Source: Thermoguttaceae bacterium (GTDB lineage Bacteria; Planctomycetota; Planctomycetia; Pirellulales; Thermoguttaceae). Taken from it: DNA of 44,538 nt. Both the position numbers and the translations under genes were made by a program. Shown here piece by piece: positions 25,126 to 33,269 of the stretch. The notes beneath the pieces were generated by a model. The model saw only the letters and a list, made by a program, of their open reading frames with translations. It ran no database searches and was not told where the DNA came from. Each line of letters starts with the position of its first letter. Position 1 is the first letter of the stretch. The DNA lies in the NCBI GenBank assembly GCA_017447865.1, contig JAFSMO010000089.1, positions 1-44,538 of the forward strand, in the 5' to 3' direction.

Positions 25126-25506
25126 ATGCGACACAAAACCCTGAAAAAAACGACCTGGCGGCAGACGTCCCATGAGCTGATCCTTCTGCTCATGATCTAC
25201 GTCTTGCTGTTCCAGACGCTTGTACCACCGAGCAGCGTTTTTTCCGAGGAACACGCCCAGCAGTCCCAAAGCCGAAGCATCGCAGACAAAACGACGGACC
25301 AGACGCTCTGTTTCCTGGTGGAAACGTCGCCCATGACGCTCATCGCCTCGAACTCATCGCGTAATATTCAGTCGGTGGTTTGCTGGTGCGTTCCAGTCCC
25401 GTACCGTTGCGCGGTCGGTTCGATCGTGAGTTCACTTTCGGCACTTCGTCTCATTCATTCGAAGCAGTTTTTCAAACTGCAGATCAATCTCCCCATGCGG
25501 AATTAA
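25126..25506 (+). CDS. Putative small exported or membrane protein (126 aa)
   Basis: Not recognised. The frame starts 15 bases after tatA, has codon usage like its neighbours, and encodes one hydrophobic helix (about 18-35, ELILLLMIYVLLFQTLVP) after a basic N-terminus. A polar, Cys-containing C-terminal part follows (CWCVPVPYRC). No Shine-Dalgarno is visible, so it could be translationally coupled to tatA or could be a non-gene. The CWC and C spacing hints at disulfides if exported. Confidence 0.5.
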   Translation: MRHKTLKKTTWRQTSHELILLLMIYVLLFQTLVPPSSVFSEEHAQQSQSRSIADKTTDQTLCFLVETSPMTLIASNSSRNIQSVVCWCVPVPYRCAVGSIVSSLSALRLIHSKQFFKLQINLPMRN

Positions 25507-25570
25507 TGGTCTTTTAAGCCGCGAACGTTTTCGTTAAATTAGGACCACTATGTACGTACAGGAGAAAAAA

Positions 25571-25834
25571 ATGAACGAAGAACTTTTTAATGAAGAAAAA
25601 AATGAAACGTTGGCCTCCAACGATAATCCACTCAAATCGTGCCTTCTGATGATCGGAATGACGATCCTTGCGTTTGCGCTGATCGTCGTCATTAACCGCT
25701 CGACCGGAACCTCCAAGGGACCGGAAAAGACGGAAACTCCCGCCGTGGAAACTTCGGCAGAAGCACCGGCCGCGGAACCCCCGGTTTCAGAAGCACCGGC
25801 CGCGGAGACTCAAACGGAAAATCCAACCAAATAA
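25571..25834 (+). CDS. Single-pass membrane protein with Pro/Ala/Glu-rich tail (87 aa)
   Basis: Not recognised. ATG 25571 is preceded by AGGAG; an ATG seven codons upstream has none. An acidic N-terminus, one membrane helix (about 26-45, SCLLMIGMTILAFALIVVIN), and a 40-residue low-complexity tail with imperfect AEAPAAEPP/SEAPAAE repeats. The basic residues lie after the helix, so orientation is uncertain. The next small membrane gene starts 14 bases downstream, suggesting co-translation. Confidence 0.7.
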   Translation: MNEELFNEEKNETLASNDNPLKSCLLMIGMTILAFALIVVINRSTGTSKGPEKTETPAVETSAEAPAAEPPVSEAPAAETQTENPTK

Positions 25835-25848
25835 AAAGGAGACTCATC

Positions 25849-26034
25849 ATGGACCAGCTGAATTCCAGCGGGTCGGGTGGGTTTTCAGACGTCAGGCCGG
25901 CTTTGTACTTTTTGCTGTTCGCGGCCGGCTTGACCATCGGAATCGTACTATGCGCGTACCTGACGCTCCATGATTCATCGAAACCGAATCAAGGGGACGC
26001 TCAGCACGTGGAGAGTACGCAAGTAACTCACTGA
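25849..26034 (+). CDS. Single-pass membrane protein (61 aa)
   Basis: Not recognised. GGAG precedes the ATG. A Gly/Ser-rich N-terminus, one membrane helix (about 17-40, PALYFLLFAAGLTIGIVLCAYLTL), and a short polar tail. It is tightly clustered with the preceding 87-residue membrane protein and lies 61 bases before the beta-helix gene. The pair may be partners of an envelope complex; this is inferred from proximity only. Confidence 0.7.
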   Translation: MDQLNSSGSGGFSDVRPALYFLLFAAGLTIGIVLCAYLTLHDSSKPNQGDAQHVESTQVTH

Positions 26035-26095
26035 CCCTTTACGGGGAGCGCGCCCTTTCGCGCTCCCTCCCTCCTTTTTCCCTGTAGGAAAAACC

Positions 26096-28177
26096 ATGAA
26101 AAATCTGATTTTTACCTCTTTTTTTGGTCTTTTGCTCACCCTTTCTTCCGTGACGGTTTCCGCCAAAACGTTCTACGTGGCCCCGAACGGTCCGGCCGAC
26201 GCGGATGGAAGCGCCGCGAAGCCTTTCGCGACCCTCGAAGCCGCTCGTGACGCCGCCCGCCCGTTCGTCGGGAAAGAAGCCGTGACGGTCGTCGTGAAGG
26301 ACGGCAAATACTTCATCGGCGGAGGGTTCAAGCTCGGCCCGCAGGACGCCGGAACGCCGGACGCCCCGGTCGTTTACCGCGCGGAAAACCCGAAGGGGGC
26401 GCACCTGATCGGAGGCGTGGCGCTGGACGGAGCCCAATTCATCCCCGTGACCGACCCGGAAACCGTCGCACGTCTGCCGGAAGTCTCCCGCGGAAAGGTC
26501 CTCGAGTTCGACCTTGCGCCGGTCCTGACCGCGGCGGGGATCCAGAATCTGAGCGTCCTGAACGACCACGCCTTCACGCCGCTGCCGATCCCGGAACTCT
26601 TCGTGAACGGCGTCCGGCAGAAAACGGCCCGCTGGCCGAACGAGGGCTGGGCGACCGTCGAAAAAATCATCGATCCCGGCTCCAAAGGCAATTCCGGCCT
26701 GGCGTCCGACGCCGCCAAAATGCTGGGGCAGAAGGAACCCCCTCGCGGCGGAACGTTCGAGTACTCCGGCGACGCTCCGAACCGCTGGAACGCTGAAAAA
26801 GGTGTCTGGCTCTGGGGCTACTGGTGCTACGACTGGCACGACGACGTGCTGAGAGTCGCGTCGATCGACCCGGAAAAGAAGCAGATCACGTTCCAGTCCC
26901 AATCGACCTACGGCCTGCGTCAGGGGAATCCGTCTCCACGCCGCTGGCGCGCGATCCATCTCCTTGAGGAACTGGACGTTCCGGGCGAGTATTTCGTGGA
27001 CGCCGCCGCGAAAAAGCTTTACTTCTACCCCGCCGGGGACCTGAAAGGCGCCGACGTGACTTTCGCCTGCCGCGGGAATGCCATCGTTTCGCTCGAAAAC
27101 ACGCAGTTCGTCACGCTCGACGGCTTCGTCATTGAGGAGACCTTCGCGACCGGAGTCTCCTCCATCGGTTCCTCGTTCATCACGATCCAGAACTGCACGG
27201 TCCGCAACACGCGCCAGACCGGCATTTCGTTCGGAAGGGGCACGGACGCCAAATTCCTCGGAAACCTGGTCGAGTTCAACGGCGCGGGCGGGATCCAGAT
27301 CTGGGAGTCCGGCGACCGCAAGACCCTCACGCCGGGAAACTGCCTCGTGGAGAATAATACGATCCACGACTTTGCCGAGCACCGTCTCTGCTACGCCAAC
27401 GGCCTGGCGCTGGGCGGAGTCGGCCACACCGCGCGGCACAATGAATTCTTCAACGCGCCGCACCAGGCCGTGGCCGTCGGCGGGAACAACATGGTGTTCG
27501 AGCTGAACGTCATTCATCACGTCTGCCTCACGGGCGACGACGCGGCCGCGTTCTACAAAGGGCGCAATCCGTCCTGCCGCGGGAACGTCATCCGCTGGAA
27601 CTACTGGCACGACATCGGCTCGCCGCGAGGCCATGGAAATGCCGCGGTCTATTTCGACGACGGCGACGGCGGCGAGAAGGTTTACGGAAACATTTTCGTG
27701 AACTGCGGCGACCCGGGCAAAGGCTCCTTCGGGACGATTTTCTGTCACGGCGGCCACGGAAATTACGCCTGGAACAATATTTTCGTGGACTGCAAGCGTC
27801 CGCTCGGTTCGGCGCCCTGGAGCGACAAACACTGGAAAGAGTACATCGACGCGCCGCTCTGGCAGCAAAGACTTTTGGAAGACGTGGACATTACGAGCGA
27901 CGTGTATCTGCGCGCGTACCCGGAACTCAAAGGCTTCATGGACGGCGCGCCGATTGCCGAGCGTCGGAATTTCGCCCAGCGGAACGTTTTCGTGAATCCG
28001 ACGATGGACCCGACCGGCACGTGGGATCTCGACGAGACGAACCTGACGCTCGACCACGACCCGGGTTTCGTCGATTTTCAGGGCGGGAATCTGAACCTCC
28101 GCGACGATTCGGAGGTTTTCAAAAAGATCCCGGGGTTTGAGAAGATCCCGTTCTCGGAAATGGGACTGAGGCACTAG
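26096..28177 (+). CDS. Secreted right-handed beta-helix protein (glycan lyase/hydrolase-like)
   Basis: A 693-residue protein with a Sec signal peptide (1-23, ending VSA). The N-terminus KTFYVAPNGPADADGSAAKPF is the family's entry motif. Beta-helix rungs cover about 330-560 (TIQNCTVRNTRQTGISF, CLVENNTIHDFAEH, MVFELNVIHHV, VYGNIFVNCG). The C-terminal FVDFQGGNLNLRDDSEVFKKIPGF is the family's closing segment. An AGGA lies before the ATG. Related proteins are polysaccharide lyases or hydrolases; no catalytic residue can be assigned. Repeat R3 begins three bases after the stop. Confidence 0.87.
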   Translation: MKNLIFTSFFGLLLTLSSVTVSAKTFYVAPNGPADADGSAAKPFATLEAARDAARPFVGKEAVTVVVKDGKYFIGGGFKLGPQDAGTPDAPVVYRAENPKGAHLIGGVALDGAQFIPVTDPETVARLPEVSRGKVLEFDLAPVLTAAGIQNLSVLNDHAFTPLPIPELFVNGVRQKTARWPNEGWATVEKIIDPGSKGNSGLASDAAKMLGQKEPPRGGTFEYSGDAPNRWNAEKGVWLWGYWCYDWHDDVLRVASIDPEKKQITFQSQSTYGLRQGNPSPRRWRAIHLLEELDVPGEYFVDAAAKKLYFYPAGDLKGADVTFACRGNAIVSLENTQFVTLDGFVIEETFATGVSSIGSSFITIQNCTVRNTRQTGISFGRGTDAKFLGNLVEFNGAGGIQIWESGDRKTLTPGNCLVENNTIHDFAEHRLCYANGLALGGVGHTARHNEFFNAPHQAVAVGGNNMVFELNVIHHVCLTGDDAAAFYKGRNPSCRGNVIRWNYWHDIGSPRGHGNAAVYFDDGDGGEKVYGNIFVNCGDPGKGSFGTIFCHGGHGNYAWNNIFVDCKRPLGSAPWSDKHWKEYIDAPLWQQRLLEDVDITSDVYLRAYPELKGFMDGAPIAERRNFAQRNVFVNPTMDPTGTWDLDETNLTLDHDPGFVDFQGGNLNLRDDSEVFKKIPGFEKIPFSEMGLRH

Positions 28178-28180
28178 ATA

Positions 28181-28501
28181 CGGAGGGCCGGCGTCCCGCC
28201 GGTCAAGTTAAAAAAGCACGGCTTGATTCAATATTCTGTTCCTAAAGCTCCCAATCAGGTGAAGAGTTCACCCGAAAAAGGCCCCGCGGATCAGGCGGAT
28301 GAAGCGGATGAAAGCGGATTTTTAAAAATAAAAAAAATCCGTTTAAATCCGCCCAATCTGCTTAATCCACGGAGCCTTTTTCGGCCTGCGAATTCTTGCG
28401 GATTTGGGGTTCAGTTGGACATTGAATTAATGAATTCTCACTGGCAGAGCTTTTCCCGCTTCACCAATTATTAACTTGACCGGTGGGACGCCGGCCCTCC
28501 G
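28181..28501. repeat. Composite inverted-repeat element, family R3, with nested R5 copy
   Basis: The ends are a 31-bp inverted repeat with one mismatch: CGGAGGGCCGGCGTCCCGCC... at 28181-28211 and its complement at 28471-28501. Inside is the R5 repeat (28232-28413). The same terminal repeat occurs at 44455-44486 with the opposite end at 44518-44538. The right arm encodes the last residues and stop of the YunG-like gene. No protein gene lies inside the element. Confidence 0.85.
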
Positions 28502-29013
28502 AATCCGTTCTTTTCAGGGTTCAGGAAACGCATGATGTTGCGCTGCAACTGCCTGTAACGCTCAAGAGTGTCTTTATTCTTGCCGCAGTATTCCCGCGAA
28601 ATCTCCTGGTTCGGCTCGTAGTCCACGGGAAGGTCGTAGAGGTCGAACTGCTCGCGGGTCAGATCGATGTATTGCCCGTTGATTTTGTTGAAGTAATGCG
28701 TCCCGCCGCCGTCCACCCGGATTTTGTGGATCGTGCCGCCGAACATGTCGTGGACCAGCGTGGCCGTGATCGCGCACTGACCGTAAGACGGATCGTTCGG
28801 AACCCATTCCGCCTGGCAGGCCGGGTATGCCGTCTCCTTGCACCAGCATTTTTCCAGGACGGCAAAAAGCTCCAGCAGCGTGGTAATGCCGGGAAATTGC
28901 GGGACCGGCGTGCACTGGAGGTCCTTTTGACTGTCGCCGTAGAAGAAATAGCCGAAGCACCTTCTTTTATTCTTAGCGGCCTGTACGGCTTGCTTAACAA
29001 TTGGATTTTCCAT
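28471..29013 (-). CDS. YunG-like protein
   Basis: A 180-residue cytoplasmic protein from ATG 29013 (GGTGGA upstream). The central pattern, WVPNDPSYGQCAITATLVHDMFGG followed by H-Y-F-N-K-I-N-G-Q-Y-I-D-L-T-x-x-Q-F, matches what I recall of the YunG family, whose function is unknown. A Gln-Cys pair, a His and an Asp are arranged somewhat like a papain-type active site, but this is speculation. The last nine residues (GGPASHRSS) and the stop lie in the terminal repeat of element R3, so the natural C-terminus has been replaced. Confidence 0.72.
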   Translation of the reverse strand: MENPIVKQAVQAAKNKRRCFGYFFYGDSQKDLQCTPVPQFPGITTLLELFAVLEKCWCKETAYPACQAEWVPNDPSYGQCAITATLVHDMFGGTIHKIRVDGGGTHYFNKINGQYIDLTREQFDLYDLPVDYEPNQEISREYCGKNKDTLERYRQLQRNIMRFLNPEKNGFGGPASHRSS

Positions 29014-29106
29014 ACTCACGATCCACCTTGCAAACGTTCGACGATGAACACCGCATTCCGTGGGTTTCACCCACGGCTATTAACATTCAATCCCTAAAGG
29101 GATTGC

Positions 29107-29137
29107 GCGGCCGGGCCGGCCGCGGACGGCAAGCCGC
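29107..29137. repeat. GC-rich repeat, family R4, second copy
   Basis: CGGCCGGGCCGGCCGCGGACGG and following bases match positions about 4-33 almost base for base. It lies about 90 bases upstream of the YunG-like start and directly before R2 copy b. Confidence 0.6.
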
Positions 29138-29141
29138 ACCA

Positions 29142-29278
29142 ATTTAAAGCCACCCCTGAAAGGACAGGTGGCCCGAAGGGCCGGAGGGGTCCAGAAGCGG
29201 AGGGAAAATCCGTCCTTTGGTCGGAACCCCCCAGTCTCGCTCCGCGAGCCAGCCCCCCTTTCAGGGGGGCCTTTAAAC
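29142..29278. repeat. Palindromic repeat, family R2, copy b (137 bp)
   Basis: Ends TTTAAAGCCACCCCTGAAAGG and the complement of TTTCAGGGGGGCCTTTAAAC, homologous to 4271-4410 over the whole length, including the GGAGGGGT-CCAGAAGCGG centre and the CTCGCTCCGCGAGCC hairpin. It ends seven bases before the stop of the sugar kinase gene. Confidence 0.85.
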
Positions 29279-29284
29279 GGATTT

Positions 29285-30379
29285 TCACCTCTGCACACGG
29301 CCGCTTCCGTTTCCGCTCATCAGCGTCTTAACCTCGGCGGCGCTCGTGTAATTGTAATCGCCGTAAATCGAATGCGCCAGGCAGCTCGATGCCGCAGCGA
29401 AACGGATGGCCGACTGCGGGTCACTCAAATCGTCCGAGTTCAGCGCGAAAATGAGCCCGGCTGCGAAGGAATCCCCGCCGCCGACCCGGTCCACGATCGA
29501 TTTGATCTCGTAGGGCTGGTACTCGCCCGCCTCGTTCAGGGGCGCGAAAAAGGCCTGGTCGCTTGCCGCGTCGTAGAGGACTCCGCCCCACGAATTGTGC
29601 GTGGCCGAGTGGCTTTCGCGCAGGGTGATCCCCACTTTCTGAATGTTCGGGAACGCCGCCACGACCTTTCTCGCCACGTCCGGGTACCGCGAAGTATCGA
29701 GTTTTCCCATCTCCGTGTCCGTATTATCGGCGTGGATCCCCAAAACGTCCGCGCAGTCGCTCTCATTGGCGATCAGAACGTCCACGTACGGCAGGACCTG
29801 CGTCATGGTGCGTTTGGCCAGCTCTTTTTTCGTGCAGGCCGGGTCCCAGTTCCAGAGTTTCTTGCGGAAATTCAGGTCCGAGGAGACGGTCAGCCCGCGC
29901 TTTTTGGCCTCTTGCACGGCGGCGATCGTCGCTTCCGCGGCGGTTTTGGAAAGGGCCGGCGTGATGCCCGTCACGTGGAACCAGCCGCAGCCGGCGAAAA
30001 CGGAATCCCAGTCGTAAGCGTCGGCGGGGGTGAGGGAAACGCTCGAGTATTCGCGGTCATAAACCACGTTGCTCGGGCGCTGGTTGGCGCCGGATTCGAG
30101 GAAGAAAATCCCCAGGCGGCCGGCGTCGGTGCGGACGATCGATGAAGTATCGACCCCCAAGCCCCGCAGCGTGGCGACGCAGGCGTCGGCGATCGAGTGC
30201 TTCGGCAGCGCGGTGACGAATTTCGACTCACCGCCGAGCAGCGCGATGGAAACGGCCACGTTCGCCTCGGCGCCGCTGAACATGGTGTGGACTTTTCCCG
30301 GCATCGCCTGCGCGAAACGAAGAAAACCCTCGGGCGCGACGCGAATCATAATTTCGCCGAATGTTACGACTTTTTTCAT
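29285..30379 (-). CDS. kdgK: PfkB-family sugar kinase, probably 2-dehydro-3-deoxygluconokinase
   Basis: Likely phosphorylates 2-keto-3-deoxygluconate, the product of uronic-acid breakdown, feeding the Entner-Doudoroff lower pathway. With the ATG at 30379 (AAGGA upstream) it has 364 residues. The ribokinase/PfkB fold is shown by GAEANVAVSIALLG near the N-terminus and the C-terminal signature DRVGGGDSFAAG with catalytic base D303. The N-terminal VTFGEIMIRVAPEG is typical of KdgK-like kinases. Other sugar specificities in the PfkB family remain possible. It is the last gene of the probable operon that begins at 34298. R2 copy b lies just beyond its stop. Confidence 0.85.
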   Translation of the reverse strand: MKKVVTFGEIMIRVAPEGFLRFAQAMPGKVHTMFSGAEANVAVSIALLGGESKFVTALPKHSIADACVATLRGLGVDTSSIVRTDAGRLGIFFLESGANQRPSNVVYDREYSSVSLTPADAYDWDSVFAGCGWFHVTGITPALSKTAAEATIAAVQEAKKRGLTVSSDLNFRKKLWNWDPACTKKELAKRTMTQVLPYVDVLIANESDCADVLGIHADNTDTEMGKLDTSRYPDVARKVVAAFPNIQKVGITLRESHSATHNSWGGVLYDAASDQAFFAPLNEAGEYQPYEIKSIVDRVGGGDSFAAGLIFALNSDDLSDPQSAIRFAAASSCLAHSIYGDYNYTSAAEVKTLMSGNGSGRVQR

Positions 30380-30438
30380 GTTGGATCCTTTGACTGAAAA
30401 AACTTTCAATGATGAGGTTTAAACTTTAGTTGGACGTT

Positions 30439-31329
30439 TTATTTAAAAGGAACGACCACTTTGACTTCGTTCAGCGCCACAAGGTACGCTTCCACGTTGG
30501 GGATCTTCGGGAACCGGTTTTTCCCCCAGTCCGGGCATAAATACGCGTCGATGTCCGGGACGAATGTCGCTTCCTTCTCGCCGAGGTGGCACATCGTGAA
30601 GCCCAGGTCGCCCCAGTGTCCGACGGACGGGAAGCAGATCATCTGGATGCCGTCGTCCGTTTTGCTGTTCTTCCACCAGTGCCAGTGGCCGTGAATGTAG
30701 GCCGCGAATTTCGGGCAGGAAAGCAGGACGTCGTCGAGTTTCGTCTCCAGCAGACCGTGGTGGCAGCCGACAAAAACGGGCTTTTCCGTGTACTTTTTCA
30801 GCGTCCCGGCCAGCCATTCCTTCTGATCCGGTGCGATGCTGCCGTCCACGTGCCCCTCGAGGTACGAGTCAAGCAGGATGAAGTCCGCGCGCGGCGTCTC
30901 CACGATGTGGATGCACCGGCCCTCGATGATCGGTTTCTCCGTGAACCGGTCGGGGCAGGCGGCCTGGTAGTCGGCGATCCGGTCGTGGTTTCCCATCGTC
31001 ACTTCCCACTTGATGCCGGCCTGGTCGAGCGGTTTCAGCAGCGAGCGGAGGATTTTGTAAAGTTCCACGCCGCCCTGATTGTACACCAGATCACCGTAGA
31101 TCAGAAGCGTCGCGGGCCGGGGATTCATCGCGAGGATCTTCTTCACGCACATTTTGAAGCGCGGAATGTGCGGCTTCGTCTCATCGTCCGGAATGTGCGG
31201 GTCCGAAAAAATCGCGACCAGATTCGGGTCGAGCGGCACTTCCGTGTTGGCGTAAAGGGCGGGATCCAGGTTCAGCTGCGCCGAAATGGACGCCAGAGCC
31301 ACGATTTTGAAAAATTCACGACGATTCAT
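30439..31329 (-). CDS. Exported calcineurin-like metallophosphoesterase
   Basis: A 296-residue protein. The start MNRREFFKIVALASISA is Tat-like. The metallophosphoesterase set is complete: D43-x-H45 (SDPHIP), YGDLV, GNHD (in MGNHDR), CHHG, and GHWH. This is a dinuclear-metal hydrolase of phosphomonoesters or phosphodiesters; the substrate is unknown. AAAGGA precedes the ATG. It lies 59 bases before the sugar kinase gene and 80 bases after the tyrosine phosphatase gene. Unlike the 14281-15621 protein it keeps the canonical GNHD. Confidence 0.88.
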   Translation of the reverse strand: MNRREFFKIVALASISAQLNLDPALYANTEVPLDPNLVAIFSDPHIPDDETKPHIPRFKMCVKKILAMNPRPATLLIYGDLVYNQGGVELYKILRSLLKPLDQAGIKWEVTMGNHDRIADYQAACPDRFTEKPIIEGRCIHIVETPRADFILLDSYLEGHVDGSIAPDQKEWLAGTLKKYTEKPVFVGCHHGLLETKLDDVLLSCPKFAAYIHGHWHWWKNSKTDDGIQMICFPSVGHWGDLGFTMCHLGEKEATFVPDIDAYLCPDWGKNRFPKIPNVEAYLVALNEVKVVVPFK

Positions 31330-31366
31330 AAAAAGTCCTTTCTGTTTCAGGTGGGAGGGGCCTTAA

Positions 31367-31424
31367 AACGACGCTGCAAGCGTCGCCCCTAATTCATAAT
31401 TCATCATTCTTAATTCTTAATTAA
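31367..31424. repeat. Hairpin and degenerate R1-like repeat after the phosphatase gene
   Basis: CGACGC-TGCAA-GCGTCG (31369-31385) forms a perfect hairpin. On the minus strand it is followed by TTTT and could weakly terminate transcription. Next to it AATTCATAATTCATCATTCTT... resembles the R1 terminal repeat in layout (AATT-rich 8-mers) but not closely. It overlaps the stop of the phosphatase gene. Confidence 0.45.
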
Positions 31425-31865
31425 AAAATCAAGCAGCGCTTCGCACCCGGCGAGGATCGTCTCGTAAACCTCGGTGTAGCGCTCCGTGTACCACGGGTCC
31501 TCCACGTCGCCGCCGTCGCGGGTAAAGTCGAGCAGTTTTTTGACCTTCCGGTCCGGGTCTTTGCCGAGGATCCGCATCGCGTTGCGGACGTTCCAGGTGT
31601 CCATCATCACCAGCAGGTCGTACTTTTCGTAGTCGCTGCGGCGAAGCTGAACGGCCGTTTTTCCCGCGCAGCTAATGCCGTGCTTGGCGAGCAGGTCCCG
31701 GATCGGCGGGTAAACCGGGCTTCCGAGTTCTTCCGTGCTGGTGGCGCACGACTGAATGAGGAACTGGTCGTCCAGCCCGCGGCGGTGAACGAGGTCTTTC
31801 AGTACAAACTCCGCCATGGGGGAGCGGCAAATATTGCCGTGGCAGACGAACAGGATCTTGTGCAT
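31410..31865 (-). CDS. Low-molecular-weight protein-tyrosine phosphatase
   Basis: A 151-residue cytoplasmic enzyme of the LMW-PTP family. The P-loop C8-H-G-N-I-C-R14-S is the catalytic C(X)5R motif, and the general acid is D123 in EDPWYT. LMW-PTPs in bacteria commonly act on tyrosine kinases that control exopolysaccharide export. Here the gene starts 13 bases after the pyruvyl transferase-like gene, which suggests a link to glycan synthesis, but no tyrosine kinase is in the window. Shine-Dalgarno GAGGA. Confidence 0.93.
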   Translation of the reverse strand: MHKILFVCHGNICRSPMAEFVLKDLVHRRGLDDQFLIQSCATSTEELGSPVYPPIRDLLAKHGISCAGKTAVQLRRSDYEKYDLLVMMDTWNVRNAMRILGKDPDRKVKKLLDFTRDGGDVEDPWYTERYTEVYETILAGCEALLDFLIKN

Positions 31866-31878
31866 GATGAAATTTTCC

Positions 31879-33150
31879 TCACTGAAGCGAAGCCGCCAGC
31901 GCGTCGGCCATGCGTTTTTGCCGCGCCAGCACGATTTTCCGGGCCGCGGCCACTTTCTCGAGCGACGTTTCCCGGTCGGTCAGCATTTTCAAAACGGCCG
32001 GCGTAATGCCCGGAATTTCGTCTTCCTGGTCCATATTAAAGAGCCAGTCCCCCAAACCGATGTCGCGCCACATGAGGCCCTTGGAGGTCTGCTCCTTGAA
32101 CCGGCAGACGATCGCCGGCACGCCGTTTCCGATGCACATGATGGGGGAGTGCATTTCCAGCCCGAACAGGCCGGCGCTGCGGACGTAAGTCGAGAGCGCC
32201 TCGTCGGTCAGCCAGTAGTGGTCACGCCAAACGACGCGCTTTTTCACGTCTTCGGGCAGTGGGTCGTAGAGGATCTCGCCTCCCAGCTCGACCTGGCTGC
32301 GGTCCTCGGGGCAGACCAGAACTTTCAGGCCCGTCTGGCGGACCGTCTCGATGATGGCCTCGCGAATTGGCCGATTATCGTGTTCCTTCATCGACTGCGA
32401 GTAGGCCCAAAACTGGAGGTCCTCCGGCGTCGGTTCCTTGCTTCGGATCTTCCAGTACGGCGTTTTCCTGTAGCGCGGGATCACACAGGCGAATTTCCCG
32501 GTTTCCAGCTCGTGCTCCTTGAGGAACGCGTCCGCGGCCGCGTCGTTCCGCAGGTCGCAGGCGAATGCCCCGTCCGGGCCGAACTCCATGATCGGGGCCT
32601 TGACTCCCGCCGCTTTTGCCGCGCTCAGCGAGACGGAATCGCGGAAAAAGATGAACTTCGCCTGGTTCATGAAGTTGATCTGGCGTTCATCGCCGTGTTC
32701 CCACGTGATCCCCCAGACTCCGTACGGTTTCCCGGAGATCTGGACGGCTTTGGAAACGTCCCAGTAAGCGACGAAACTCGCGCCGCTGCCGTGGAGGATG
32801 AAGTCGCACTCGTCGAGCGCCTCCATGACCCCCGGGGAGTTGGGCTTCGAGCCGTCGGGGAAAACGCTTCCTTTCACGACTTTTTTGAGCATCGGGAAGC
32901 GTTTCGACTCGATGGCGTGCACGTCCTCGGAGTACTCGCCGCTGGCCCAGAGCGTGATCTCGGCGTCGGGGAAATAGCGCTCGAGGATCGCCAGAACGCC
33001 CGGCGTGTGCGCAATGTCGCCGATGTTGACGGTCTGCCAGGAGGAACGAAGAAGGATTTTCAGCGGACGAGCCGTCTGCGCGTAAACCCTGGAAAAAAGC
33101 GGGGAAAGCGCCAGCGCGGCGGTGGAGGTGAGAAAGTTTCGGCGGTTCAT
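31879..33150 (-). CDS. Polysaccharide pyruvyl transferase-family protein with Tat-type signal
   Basis: A 423-residue protein from ATG 33150. The core has the polysaccharide pyruvyl transferase layout: SSWQTVNIGDIAHTPGVLAIL (nucleotide-fold start with N-x-G-D), HGSGASF, WGITWEHGD, IPRYRKTPYWKI, and GLEMHSPIMCIGNGVPAIV, the last being the helix motif H-S-x-I-x-x-x-x-x-G-x-P. The N-terminus MNRRNFLTSTAALALSPLFS looks like a Tat signal, which is odd for a family whose known members use cytoplasmic donors. No Shine-Dalgarno is visible before the ATG. It is followed closely by the tyrosine phosphatase gene. Confidence 0.82.
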   Translation of the reverse strand: MNRRNFLTSTAALALSPLFSRVYAQTARPLKILLRSSWQTVNIGDIAHTPGVLAILERYFPDAEITLWASGEYSEDVHAIESKRFPMLKKVVKGSVFPDGSKPNSPGVMEALDECDFILHGSGASFVAYWDVSKAVQISGKPYGVWGITWEHGDERQINFMNQAKFIFFRDSVSLSAAKAAGVKAPIMEFGPDGAFACDLRNDAAADAFLKEHELETGKFACVIPRYRKTPYWKIRSKEPTPEDLQFWAYSQSMKEHDNRPIREAIIETVRQTGLKVLVCPEDRSQVELGGEILYDPLPEDVKKRVVWRDHYWLTDEALSTYVRSAGLFGLEMHSPIMCIGNGVPAIVCRFKEQTSKGLMWRDIGLGDWLFNMDQEDEIPGITPAVLKMLTDRETSLEKVAAARKIVLARQKRMADALAASLQ

Positions 33151-33269
33151 GGGAAGGAAAAGGGGGGAAAGAGTTTTCAGTTGGCAGTTGGTATTTAAAA
33201 CCCCTCCCGCGCTGGGAATTGCTGGGAGGGGCGGGGAATTTTCCGGGATTTTCTGGGAATCTTCAATCC

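Noticed and set aside
26039..28174. 711-residue frame antisense to the second beta-helix gene
   Set aside because: No start signal and no domain; the plus-strand gene is clear.
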